This document shows, piece by piece, positions 1 to 8,490 of a stretch of DNA of 8,629 bases. Position 1 is the first letter of the stretch. Each line of letters opens with the position of its first letter. The translations under genes and the position numbers were made by a program. Source of the stretch: Rhizobium leguminosarum (GTDB taxonomy: Bacteria; Pseudomonadota; Alphaproteobacteria; Rhizobiales; Rhizobiaceae); the NCBI RefSeq assembly GCF_001652265.1, contig NZ_LWBS01000021.1, positions 1-8,629 on the forward strand. The letters run 5' to 3'. The notes beneath the pieces are model-generated. The model did not search any database. It had not been told where the DNA came from and saw nothing but the letters and a program-made list of their open reading frames with translations.

Positions 1-175
1 TACGTCCCACCTCACGGATCACACTAAAGGAGCGTCCAAATAACGGATGGCTCGGATCCAGCACCTCGATCTTGTCCGGTGATGATTCGTCAGACTCACA
101 AGCAGGGATATTTCTGTACGCCTTCGCACGAAGGCATAGACTGGCGGATGCCGCAAAAGACCTGGCGGCCCACAT
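1..175 (-). CDS. Partial small hypothetical protein, 5' end only; runs off the left edge
   Basis: Reading leftward from an ATG at 175-173 gives 58 codons with no stop before the window edge. The first half (MWAARSFAASASLCLRAKAY) is uninformative. The second half, ending IEVLDPSHPLFGRSFSVIRE, looks like real protein. The DPxHPLFGRxF segment recalls from memory the short DUF5372-like proteins often found beside transposition genes; this is a resemblance, not a search result. The start is uncertain: there is no clear ribosome-binding site, and the frame stays open upstream past 231 into the IS66 tnpC start. The true start could therefore lie further right or have been lost when the IS66 remnant joined this DNA. 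A 16-nt inverted repeat (GCCTTCG-CA-CGAAGGC, 120-135) lies inside it and is treated as coding. Confidence 0.35.
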   Translation of the reverse strand, partial: MWAARSFAASASLCLRAKAYRNIPACESDESSPDKIEVLDPSHPLFGRSFSVIREVGR

Positions 176-231
176 CGGCAGGATGAGCAAAAGCACTGGA
201 ATGGTGGACTCGAATATGATTCCATCCTGCC

Positions 232-1095
232 ATGAGCGACGCGACTGATGAGCTTCCGGACGACCTTGCCAGTGCGCTTGCACTGCTGGCCGAGGAGCGC
301 TTCGGAATGCCGCTGGCGAAGACGAACTGGCGGCAGAGGTTGCGGCCAAAGCCTCGACGGTCAGGGCTTTCGAGCGCAAGCGTCCATCACGCAAACCATT
401 CCCTGAACATCTGCCGCGCGAGCGTGTCGTTATCGCGGCCCCGGCGAGCTGCCCTTGTTGCGGTTCGGGCAAGCTGTCGAAGCTGGGCGAAGACATCACC
501 GAGACCCTGGAGGTCATCCCGCGTCAGTGGAAGGTGATCCAAACGGTGCGGGAGAAGTTCACCTGCCGCGAATGCGAGAAGATCACCCAGCCACCAGCTC
601 CTTTCCATGTGACGCCGCGGGGCTTTGCCGGGCCCAGCCTTCTGGCGATGATCCTGTTTGAGAAGTTCGCCCAGCATCAACCGCTGAACCAGCGAGCGCT
701 ATGCCCGAGAGGGTATCGACCTCAGCCTGTCGACGCTGGCAGATCAGGTCGGCGCTTGCGCCGCGGCGCTGAAGCCTATCCATTCGTTGATCGAAGCGCA
801 CGTCCTGGCTGCCGAGCGGCTGCATGGTGACGACACCACAGTGCCGATCCTGGCGAAGGGAAAGACCGATACGGGTCGCATCTGGACCTATGTCCGGGAT
901 GACCGGCCGTTCGGCGGGCAATCGCCGCCGGCGGCTCTCTACTATGCTTCGCGAGATCGACGACAAGAGCATCCCGAGCGCCACTTGAAGACCTTCACCG
1001 GCATTCTGCAGGCTGATGCCTATGGCGGCTACAATCCGCTGTTCAAGGTAGACCGCGATCCGGGGCCGCTGACGCAGGCGCTCTGCTGGTCGCAT
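232..1095 (+). pseudogene. tnpC: IS66 transposase TnpC, N-terminal half (frameshifted, truncated by RIT insertion)
   Basis: IS66 TnpC is a DDE transposase. Three frames must be joined to read it. From 232, MSDATDELPDD...LALLAEER is a typical IS66 N-terminus. After about 300 the frame is wrong; matching sequence resumes at 318 in another frame (EDELAAEVAAK...) and continues through the zinc-finger pairs CPCC and CREC to HQPLN at about 689. The segment that should join the two, a leucine-zipper-like stretch of roughly 50 residues in relatives, is absent. A second shift at about 690 (CTGAAC-C-AGCGAG, apparently 5 nt short of the usual sequence) moves the frame again, to SERYAREGIDLSLSTLADQ and on to QALCWSH at 1095. 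Two catalytic Asp are visible: GDD at 829-834 and QAD at 1009-1017. From 1096 the reading frame runs into RIT end DNA. The gene cannot make functional protein. Confidence 0.85.
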
Positions 1096-1105
1096 TATCA
1101 AGAGC
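1089..1105 (+). other. Putative RIT left attachment half-site: 6-bp spacer plus 11-bp arm
   Basis: GTCGCA (1089-1094) is followed by the arm TTATCAAGAGC (1095-1105). The spacer overlaps IS66 codons, and the arm is the tip of the element. It pairs conceptually with 7872-7888: joining the two ends would give inverted 11-bp arms (9 of 11 complementary) around a 6-bp spacer, the usual form of a tyrosine recombinase core site. Assignment is by pattern only. Confidence 0.5.
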
Positions 1106-1123
1106 ATGGCTTTATCTGGGGTA
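1091..1123 (+). repeat. RIT left terminal inverted repeat (33 bp)
   Basis: The sequence reads CGCATTATC, A, AGAGCATGG, C, TTTATCTGGGGTA. It matches the reverse complement of 7828-7860 at 31 of 33 positions, differing only at the two single bases set apart. The first four or five bases (CGCAT) are shared with the IS66 target codons, so the exact end of the element is ambiguous by a few bases. Confidence 0.9.
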
Positions 1124-1169
1124 GGACGATTTCGATGAGCTTGATCGGCCGAAAAAGGCTGAGTTCATC

Positions 1170-1179
1170 TCGGGATAAA
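1170..1179 (-). repeat. Inner inverted motif copy at RIT left end
   Basis: On the minus strand this reads TTATCCCGAG, an inverted relative of TTATCTGGGG at 1112-1121, lying about 50 bp inward. The right end has the same layout (7772 and 7840). It ends just before the ritC stop codon (1181-1183). It is a candidate internal binding site for the recombinases. Confidence 0.5.
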
Positions 1180-1180
1180 A

Positions 1181-2197
1181 TCAGAGGGACTGGAGGAAGG
1201 AAAGCAGATCCTGCTTTGGCTTCCAGGGCTTGGTTTGACTGGGTTCGATGCCTGCATGCTCCCAAAAGTTCTGGAGCGCGTCGCGTTTCATCTTCAGGTT
1301 CGTCGAAATATACCGGTTCGTGGTCACGATGCTTGCATGACCAAGATAATCGCGGATCACGGTCACGTCAGTCCCCGACTGTAATAGCGCAGCAGCACAA
1401 CTGTGGCGAAAAACATGTGGCGTAATGTGGTGACGGGCCAGCCTGGGTCGATCCTGGGCGATTGCTGCGGCATGCTTGGCGAGAATATACGCGACGCCAT
1501 CGCGGGTCAGCGGCTGATCGTGGCGGTTCATGAAAACATGCTGCTGGCCCGGGGCGTCCGACAGGTTTTGCAGGCGGCGCAACGCGTCGGCCGTCTCGCG
1601 CCACATCGGAACGAGCCGCTCCTTGCGGCCCTTACCGCGCAATCGAGCCTGACGCGGCGGCGTGAGTTGAAGATCATGCCACTGCAGACCGATCGCTTCG
1701 CTCACCCTGGCGCCGCAGTTATAGAGGAAAAGCAGAAGCGTATAATCACGCCAGCCAGCACGGGTCCGGCGGTCCGGGTGAGCGATGATGGCCCGCACGT
1801 CGGTCGCTTCTAGGTAGGTCGCGGGCTTCTGCCTCGCCCGCTTCGACGGCAGCGCCAGCACCTGCGTGTAGCGGAGTGCATTGTCGAGATCATTGCGCAA
1901 GAGGTGTTTGAAGAAGCTGCGAAGCGCGGCACGACGGCAGTTGCGCGTGGCGGTGGAGTTGGATCTTCCTCTCTCGAGATGATCGAGGAAGGCGGCGATG
2001 GTGTCAGCGTCGAGATCCTCCAGCACAAGCGCGGCAACCTCGCGGCCGCGGCACTGAGCAACGAACTGAAACAGCAGCTTGAGTGTGTCGCGATAGGCGC
2101 GCGTCGTATGCGGGCTCTCGCCACGCTGGCGCGGCAGATAGTTGGTGAAGAACGACTGCACGAGAGCGAATAGCATCTGGGATCCGATCTTGCTCAT
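1181..2197 (-). CDS. ritC: RIT tyrosine recombinase RitC (third of trio)
   Basis: A tyrosine site-specific recombinase of 338 residues, expected to cleave and rejoin DNA at the RIT ends through a covalent 3'-phosphotyrosine. The N-terminal SAM-like core-binding domain covers about residues 8-105 (HTTRAYRDTLKLLFQFV, RRAALRSFFKHLL). The catalytic domain has Arg164 (GARVSEA), Lys189 (GKGRKERLVPM), His261 and Arg264 (HVFRH), His287 (LGHASI) and Tyr296 (TNRYIS): the full active set, unlike RitA and RitB. The start at 2197 (MSKIGSQ) is chosen because, without the IS21 insertion, its ATG overlaps the ritB stop as ATGA. An in-frame ATG at 2266 exists only because of the IS21 end and would add 23 foreign residues. 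There is no strong ribosome-binding site, consistent with translation coupled to ritB. IS21 now separates it from its operon, so expression is probably reduced. Confidence 0.88.
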   Translation of the reverse strand: MSKIGSQMLFALVQSFFTNYLPRQRGESPHTTRAYRDTLKLLFQFVAQCRGREVAALVLEDLDADTIAAFLDHLERGRSNSTATRNCRRAALRSFFKHLLRNDLDNALRYTQVLALPSKRARQKPATYLEATDVRAIIAHPDRRTRAGWRDYTLLLFLYNCGARVSEAIGLQWHDLQLTPPRQARLRGKGRKERLVPMWRETADALRRLQNLSDAPGQQHVFMNRHDQPLTRDGVAYILAKHAAAIAQDRPRLARHHITPHVFRHSCAAALLQSGTDVTVIRDYLGHASIVTTNRYISTNLKMKRDALQNFWEHAGIEPSQTKPWKPKQDLLSFLQSL

Positions 2198-2225
2198 CGC
2201 GGCTGTCGCGCGCGTCGCACATGCT

Positions 2226-2231
2226 GTTCGA
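2226..2231 (+). repeat. IS21 target-site duplication, left copy (GTTCGA)
   Basis: GTTCGA directly abuts the left tip of the IS21-family element at 2232 and is repeated exactly at 4871-4876. Six bp is within the 4-8 bp range usual for this family. Confidence 0.88.
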
Positions 2232-2279
2232 TGTGCGGCGACAATCAAGGTGAGACTCCGCGTCATTCAGGATGAGACT
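2232..2279 (+). repeat. IS21 left end: terminal repeat plus second copy
   Basis: The terminal copy (2232-2256) starts TGTGCGGCGACAATCAAGG and ends TGAGAC. A second, looser copy (2260-2279) reads GCGTCATTCAGGATGAGACT. Tandem end repeats are typical of IS21 elements, where they are thought to be IstA binding sites. The region also supplies the novel upstream extension of the ritC reading frame. Confidence 0.85.
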
Positions 2280-2281
2280 CG

Positions 2282-2338
2282 GCGGCGGGGGTGTGACGAA
2301 GGGAGGGCGTAGCCCGAGCGGAGTTACACCCCCGCCGC
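2282..2338 (+). promoter_or_regulatory. Strong hairpin between IS21 left end and istA (possible terminator)
   Basis: GCGGCGGGGGTGT (2282-2294) is the exact reverse complement of ACACCCCCGCCGC (2326-2338), a 13-bp GC-rich stem. The 31-nt interior holds a smaller stem, GGGC-GTA-GCCC (2305-2315). Five T residues follow at 2346-2350, 7 nt after the stem. It could end transcripts entering from the left before they reach istA, a common protection in insertion sequences. The T tract is set back from the stem, so termination is uncertain. It could also be a mobile palindromic repeat. Confidence 0.5.
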
Positions 2339-2398
2339 GGCGCAATTTTTCGGCGTCTCATGATCGCGGTCGGCCCGGTAGCGTGGGTGATTTTCTGA

Positions 2399-4809
<2,411 letters not shown>

Positions 4810-4822
4810 CCGCGACATAAGA

Positions 4823-4870
4823 ATCTCATCCAGATTGTCGCGCGCGTCTCATCCTGATCGTCGCGCTATA
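4823..4870 (-). repeat. IS21 right end: terminal repeat plus second copy
   Basis: On the minus strand the terminal copy (4870-4846) starts TATAGCGCGACGATCAGG and ends TGAGAC. The inner copy (4843-4823) reads GCGCGACAATC then TGGATGAGAT. Aligned without gaps to the left tip, 18 of 25 bases match. The terminal TATAG supplies the present premature stop codon (TAG, 4868-4866) of ritB. Confidence 0.85.
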
Positions 4871-5810
4871 GTTCGAAGCGTGTGCTCGCCAGTTCCAGCA
4901 GTTGCGGTGTCGCCTTCAGATATACTTCGGTGCCAATGACGTTCTGGTGGCCGAGATAGGCCGAAAGCCAAGGGAGCTTGGCGTGAACGTCCGCCCCTTC
5001 GTCTGCCCAAGCCGTGAGTCGATGAACAGCGAAGGCATGCCGAAACTCATATGGTCGCGCTCCAACACGCCCCTGCGCGGGCTTGATATCGAGGCGGCGT
5101 AGGAGCTTTCGGATGGCATTGGATGCCGCCTTGGTATGGAGTGCCGCACCGTTGCGGCGAACGAACAGCGCCTCGGAATCCACATGAGCACGATCGAGAA
5201 GCAACTTGCGTCGATCGTCGACATAGAGCCGGAGCTCTGCGACAAGATCGTCGCGCATCGGGACGATCCGCGTGCGCCGCTTGCTATTGCGGATCAGCAA
5301 GGTTCCGCGATCAAGATCGACATCGTCCATGTTGAGGCGCACAGCCTCGCCGAGTCTGAGGCCGGTGCAATAAAGCACGAGGATCAGCCTGCGTAGCATC
5401 GACGCCCATATGAAGCGGCCTTGGTGCGTTGACGCGGCGGCGAGAATGCGGCGGATCTCTTCGCGGCTGAAAATGTAAGGAAAGAAGGTCGACTCCTTCA
5501 CCGGCGCAAAAGCGTGCTCGGGCACATAGCCGGTGGGGTCACGACAACGGCGATGCAGGCAAAGCTGGCGAATGACGCCGAACTCATTGCCGAGCGTGAC
5601 GGCCTTGCGGTCGGGCAAACGCCCACACCAGCGGCTGATCGCATCAGCCAGCGGAATATCGTCATCACCGGCCCACTGCTCTCCGACGAAGCGAAGGAGT
5701 CGCTCGATCTCGAACGCACCGCGTCGATAGGGATGGCCCATGGCGCGCTTGAACGCCAGGAAGCTCTCCGCGTCGGACTTCAGCTCGGACAAGGTCACGA
5801 CGGTCATCAT
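4866..5810 (-). CDS. ritB: RIT tyrosine recombinase RitB (second of trio), C-terminal tail replaced by IS21 end
   Basis: Tyrosine recombinase, 314 residues as it now stands. The N-terminal core-binding domain is at about 1-105 (ESFLAFKRAMGHPYRRGAFEIERLLRF). Catalytic-domain residues are Arg152 (TGLRLGEA), Lys177 (NSKRRTRIVPM), Arg257 (YEFRH), His288 (LGHQN) and Tyr297 (TEVYLKA). The box II His that normally precedes the second Arg by three is Tyr254. The start ATGATG overlaps the ritA stop by 4 bp, so it is translationally coupled; the second Met is equally possible. IS21 cuts the gene after RFE: the last codon and stop (Leu, TAG) come from the IS21 tip. Joining across the element restores a tail QHVRRARQPR and a TGA overlapping the ritC ATG. 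The loss is C-terminal to the active Tyr by 17 residues, so activity may survive, but the tail could matter for contacts between recombinase subunits. Confidence 0.9.
   Translation of the reverse strand: MMTVVTLSELKSDAESFLAFKRAMGHPYRRGAFEIERLLRFVGEQWAGDDDIPLADAISRWCGRLPDRKAVTLGNEFGVIRQLCLHRRCRDPTGYVPEHAFAPVKESTFFPYIFSREEIRRILAAASTHQGRFIWASMLRRLILVLYCTGLRLGEAVRLNMDDVDLDRGTLLIRNSKRRTRIVPMRDDLVAELRLYVDDRRKLLLDRAHVDSEALFVRRNGAALHTKAASNAIRKLLRRLDIKPAQGRVGARPYEFRHAFAVHRLTAWADEGADVHAKLPWLSAYLGHQNVIGTEVYLKATPQLLELASTRFEL
4871..4876 (+). repeat. IS21 target-site duplication, right copy (GTTCGA)
   Basis: Exact copy of 2226-2231, directly after the right tip at 4870. It lies inside ritB, where it encodes part of the Phe-Glu codons near the present C-terminus. 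Confidence 0.88.
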
Positions 5811-7051
5811 GTCGGCACCGGCAACGCGATCTCGCGCAGTGTCTCCGTGGCGATGCGCACATAGGCGGAAACCGACTCTGGATCCCGATGACCGAGCAAC
5901 TCCGACACCACCTGGGGTCGCGCGCCAAGATCGATCTGGCGCGCTGCATGGGAGTGTCGCAAGACATGGCTGCCCAGAAATGGCGCATCGATCCCCGCGA
6001 ACTTCGCATGCTTCACGACAATGTGGCGTATCGCGCTCGAACCGACGAATGCCTCCAGCGGCATCTTCAGCGGCACGAAGAGGTGGCGCGTCGGCGTATC
6101 AGCGGGCCGGCCATGGCGCAGGTAGTGCGCCAGCGCCTCGGCAACCGGCGGCAACAGCGGCAGCGTGAACGCGACTCCCGTCTTTGGGCGGCAGACCGAC
6201 AGCGTGCCGGCATCCCAGTCGATGTCCTGAAACTGCAGGCGGATAATCTCGCCGGCGCCGAAGCCATAGACGCTCATCATCAGCAGGATCGCGTAGTCGC
6301 GAAGGCCCCTCGGGCTCGATCTGTCCACCGCCCTCAGGAGCCGCTGCACATCCTCCCAGGAAAGGGCGCGTCTGGGCCGCTCATAGCGTCGCTGCACGGG
6401 GGCGATCACGGCCTCGCTGATATCGACCGGGCTGCGACCGCTCCAATGCAGGAAACGGCAAAAGCAGCGTACTGTGCAGGCAATATCGCCCACATGCGAT
6501 TGGGAATAGCGTGCGGCGCAGTCAACCAGAAACGCGTCAATGTCGACAAGCTGCATCGAATGCCAGTCTCTATTAGCCAGAACCAGGTGATCGGAAAGCT
6601 TGCCGAGGTGGTCCAGCTTTCTATGGACCGTCGCCTGAGGATTACCCCGATGCTGGGCGAGATAGGCGGCATATTGCGCAAGCAACGGCGTCGATGGCGA
6701 CTTCACCTTCATCGAACGTGGCGGACGCCAGTCGGGAGGCGAGAGCCTCATAAGATGATAGACACGATTCAGCGCCTGCAGAGCGCTTCGGGAAAGGTGG
6801 AGAGAACGTGGATCGAGTCCCCGTCGCTTCGCATACCAGTCTATGAAGCGACCAACCTGTTCGAGGGTCAGTTCCTCCCGCTCGACCAGACCATGCAGAG
6901 CGCAAAAAGTGCGAAATTGTTGGATCCGATTCAGATAGACGGTCATTGTTCCGGCGCTCAACCGTCCCTCCACGCGCCAGATGCGGCGAATATCGTGGTG
7001 GGTGGGAGCGGCAGGGGCAGCTGCGTCGCTATGACCGATGAATATGGGCAT
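5807..7051 (-). CDS. ritA: RIT tyrosine recombinase RitA (first of trio)
   Basis: Tyrosine recombinase-like protein of 414 residues, the longest of the trio. The N-terminal region (about 20-220) holds helical DNA-binding segments (TMTVYLNRIQQFRTFCALHG; VGDIACTVRCFCRFLHWSG). The catalytic domain follows (about 228-410). Visible active-site residues are Lys290 (RPKTGVAF), His362 and Arg365 (HVLRHSHAA), His388 (LGHRDPESV) and Tyr397 (SAYVRIA). The first catalytic Arg is missing: the usual TGLRxGE block reads YGFGAGE, with Gly265 at the Arg position. It may therefore act as a structural or regulatory partner, or use a nearby Arg (Arg271); this is inference. The ATG at 7051 has GAGG 7 nt upstream and follows the zinc-ribbon gene stop by 4 nt. 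It overlaps ritB by ATGA. A long antisense frame across it is a shadow. Confidence 0.9.
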   Translation of the reverse strand: MPIFIGHSDAAAPAAPTHHDIRRIWRVEGRLSAGTMTVYLNRIQQFRTFCALHGLVEREELTLEQVGRFIDWYAKRRGLDPRSLHLSRSALQALNRVYHLMRLSPPDWRPPRSMKVKSPSTPLLAQYAAYLAQHRGNPQATVHRKLDHLGKLSDHLVLANRDWHSMQLVDIDAFLVDCAARYSQSHVGDIACTVRCFCRFLHWSGRSPVDISEAVIAPVQRRYERPRRALSWEDVQRLLRAVDRSSPRGLRDYAILLMMSVYGFGAGEIIRLQFQDIDWDAGTLSVCRPKTGVAFTLPLLPPVAEALAHYLRHGRPADTPTRHLFVPLKMPLEAFVGSSAIRHIVVKHAKFAGIDAPFLGSHVLRHSHAARQIDLGARPQVVSELLGHRDPESVSAYVRIATETLREIALPVPT

Positions 7052-7055
7052 CGCT

Positions 7056-7706
7056 TTACCTCGATCGGCATAGCGTAGCAGGCGATCGAGGTGGATCAGG
7101 CCCCGTATCGTGTTGGCGGGAACTGTTCAGGGTCACCATACCGCAATCCTCGATCGAGATGGCATCCAGCGCTGAGCAGCCTACATGATCATCGCCAGTT
7201 CTCCCCCACACCCGTTGAAAGCCGAGGGGCGCCGGGATGTCATGCAATATCTGCGGAGCAAGAGTGCGGCGCAGCTGCGTGAGTGGCGGTATCTCGCTTA
7301 TCGGCAAGTCCTGCGGGGGCGCAATTGATCTGACAGCGGCAACGGATCTCCTTACCGCTGTGACGCGTCGGCGAAGCCATCGCACAGCGCCCGGCAGGCA
7401 AACATCCGGGCCACGCGCAGCGTCAGCGGCCGCTTCCATGCTTCTTGCCGACATAGCGTCAGCGGCGACGCGCTCTATCGCTGCAAGCGAACCGGGTAGG
7501 CGCGCGGCGAGAAAATCCGGCAACAGACTGAACGTCATGCGCCCCTGCGGGCAATAATAGCGGGCGACCCGAACACCCGGACTGGTAACGCGCCCATAAC
7601 TCCCATGACGTCGAAACGAACAGCTGCCGTTCAAATGCAGCGGGCAGCGCGACAATAGTGCGCGTCGCCATTCCTGCGTGGCGACATAGTCTTCGATCGT
7701 CGACAT
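7056..7706 (-). CDS. RIT-associated small zinc-ribbon-like protein, function unknown
   Basis: A 216-residue basic protein, first gene of the RIT operon, ending 4 nt before ritA. Residues 21-60 look like a degraded zinc ribbon: CPLHLNGSC (Cys21, Cys29), RRHGSYGRV, then RYYCPQGRMTFSLLPDFLA (Cys52). Related transposon zinc-ribbon proteins (DUF6431-like, from memory) have a fourth Cys two residues on; here CPQG lacks it. The middle (about 65-125) is Ala/Arg-rich and helical (SLAAIERVAADAMSARSMEAAADAARG; GAVRWLRRRVTAVRRSV), plausible for DNA binding. The chosen start is ATG 7706 (MSTIEDYVATQEW); an in-frame TTG at 7727 would add seven residues. No convincing promoter was found between 7706 and the RIT tip. 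The position suggests an accessory to the trio, such as DNA targeting or control of the recombinases; this is inference only. Confidence 0.7.
   Translation of the reverse strand: MSTIEDYVATQEWRRALLSRCPLHLNGSCSFRRHGSYGRVTSPGVRVARYYCPQGRMTFSLLPDFLAARLPGSLAAIERVAADAMSARSMEAAADAARGPDVCLPGAVRWLRRRVTAVRRSVAAVRSIAPPQDLPISEIPPLTQLRRTLAPQILHDIPAPLGFQRVWGRTGDDHVGCSALDAISIEDCGMVTLNSSRQHDTGPDPPRSPATLCRSR
7059..7062 (-). promoter_or_regulatory. Ribosome-binding site of ritA
   Basis: On the minus strand GAGG lies 7 nt before the ritA ATG (7051-7049). It overlaps the last sense codons of the zinc-ribbon gene, so translation of the two is likely linked. Confidence 0.6.
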
Positions 7707-7770
7707 GGTGCGTAGCGGTATCTGCAACGTCGCCCCCGCAAGCGGCGGCCCGTCAAATCCCAGTCGCAGC

Positions 7771-7780
7771 TTTTATCTGG
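7771..7780 (+). repeat. Inner inverted motif copy at RIT right end
   Basis: TTTTATCTGG here is the exact reverse complement of CCAGATAAAA at 7832-7841 inside the terminal repeat, a perfect 10-bp inverted pair separated by 51 bp. The pairing mirrors that at the left end, so it is likely part of the recombination site rather than chance. It lies upstream of the operon, where recombinase binding could also affect transcription; that last point is speculation. Confidence 0.6.
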
Positions 7781-7827
7781 AGCCCAGCGTGCCGAAATCT
7801 CCGGCCCACATGACATATAGAGTAGGA

Positions 7828-7860
7828 TACCCCAGATAAAACCATGCTCTGGATAATGCG
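7828..7860 (-). repeat. RIT right terminal inverted repeat (33 bp)
   Basis: Read on the minus strand this is CGCATTATC, C, AGAGCATGG, T, TTTATCTGGGGTA, the partner of 1091-1123 with two mismatches. Unlike the left copy it does not abut the IS66 coding sequence directly: a 22-bp palindrome and a few bases (7861-7886) intervene. Confidence 0.9.
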
Positions 7861-7861
7861 C

Positions 7862-7883
7862 CTTATCTCGAGCTCGAGATAAG
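7862..7883. repeat. 22-bp perfect palindrome at RIT right boundary
   Basis: CTTATCTCGAG is followed directly by its own reverse complement, CTCGAGATAAG. Each arm contains TTATCTCGAGC, which resembles TTATCAAGAGC at the left tip (1095-1105) and TTATCCAGAGC in the right terminal repeat (7856-7846, minus). There is no counterpart at the left junction. It is probably a recombinase core-site component or the footprint of an earlier recombination event. Confidence 0.75.
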
Positions 7884-7888
7884 TCCCA
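7872..7888 (+). other. Putative RIT right attachment half-site: 11-bp arm plus 6-bp spacer
   Basis: The arm GCTCGAGATAA (7872-7882) is followed by GTCCCA (7883-7888), after which IS66 coding sequence continues with CTCGAGG. The spacer matches the left one (GTCGCA) at 5 of 6 bases. An alternative core lies just inward: GCTCTGGATAA (7846-7856), spacer TGCGCC, TTATCTCGAGC (7863-7873), sharing the palindrome. Confidence 0.45.
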
Positions 7889-8477
7889 CTCGAGGCGCAA
7901 GTTCTTCGTGCTGGCCGACATCGCCACGAATGCCAAACGCGGCAGCCGCGCCGCGCCGATCTCGCCTATGGCGCTGGAAGCCGTCAAACGGACCGATGCG
8001 CTGTTCGACATCGAGCGTGAGATCAACGGGCTTGCCGCAGCGGAACGCCTGGAGCGCCGTCGCAAGCACAGTCTGCCGCTTATCGGCGAACTGCACCGCT
8101 GGCTTCAAACCGAGCGGGCAAAACTGTCGCGCAGTTCTCCGGTCGCAGAGCCGATCGACTACATGCTGAAGCGCTGGAACGGCTTCGTGTCGTTCCTCGA
8201 CGACGGCCGGATTTGTCTCACGAACAATGCCGCCGAGCGCGCGCTCAGGGGTTTTGCACTTGGAAGGAAGTCATGGCTCTTCGCCGGATCGGATCGCGGC
8301 GCTGATCGTGCTGCCTTGATAGTGACGCTGATCATGAGTGCCAAGCTCAACGACATCGATCCCCAGGCTTGGCTTGCTGACGTCCTGGCCCGCATCGCCG
8401 ACACGCCAATCAGTAAGCTGGAGCAATTACTCCCGTGGAATTGGCAGCCACACGGACTTAACGCTCAAGCAGCCTAA
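7887..8477 (+). pseudogene. tnpC: IS66 transposase TnpC, C-terminal half
   Basis: Coding resumes with HSRRKFFVLADIATNAKRG, exactly the sequence expected after the CWSH at 1095. It continues for about 196 residues to a TAA after NAQAA. It holds the third catalytic residue, the Glu of NNAAERALRG (8235-8237), and the conserved GRKSWLFAGSDRG and DPQAWLADVLARIA blocks, ending in LLPWNW as in most IS66 transposases. This half is in one open frame without visible damage, unlike the first half. It has no start of its own beyond internal Met codons, so it is treated as the severed 3' part of the gene. The final QPHGLNAQAA tail is variable among relatives. Confidence 0.85.
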
Positions 8478-8490
8478 CCTGCGGCCCTCA

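Noticed and set aside
120..135. Inverted repeat GCCTTCG-CA-CGAAGGC as a possible terminator or IS end
   Set aside because: It has a 2-nt loop and no T tract, lies within a plausible reading frame, and does not match the IS66 right tip.
787..1425. Open frame running from IS66 tnpC into the RIT end
   Set aside because: Real tnpC sequence ends at 1095; the rest is RIT end DNA and the antisense of ritC. It is a chance fusion, not a gene.
1403..1813. Plus-strand open frame opposite ritC
   Set aside because: It lies fully inside the recombinase domain of ritC on the other strand and shows no protein family signal.
5888..7078. Long plus-strand open frame (396 codons) opposite ritA
   Set aside because: Its translation has no recognisable motif, while the minus strand encodes a clear tyrosine recombinase with catalytic residues. 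It is an antisense shadow common in GC-rich DNA.
7707..7827. Sigma-70-like promoter for the RIT operon
   Set aside because: A TTGACG box exists on the minus strand (7756-7751), but no -10 box at 16-18 bp could be paired with it, so it is not listed.
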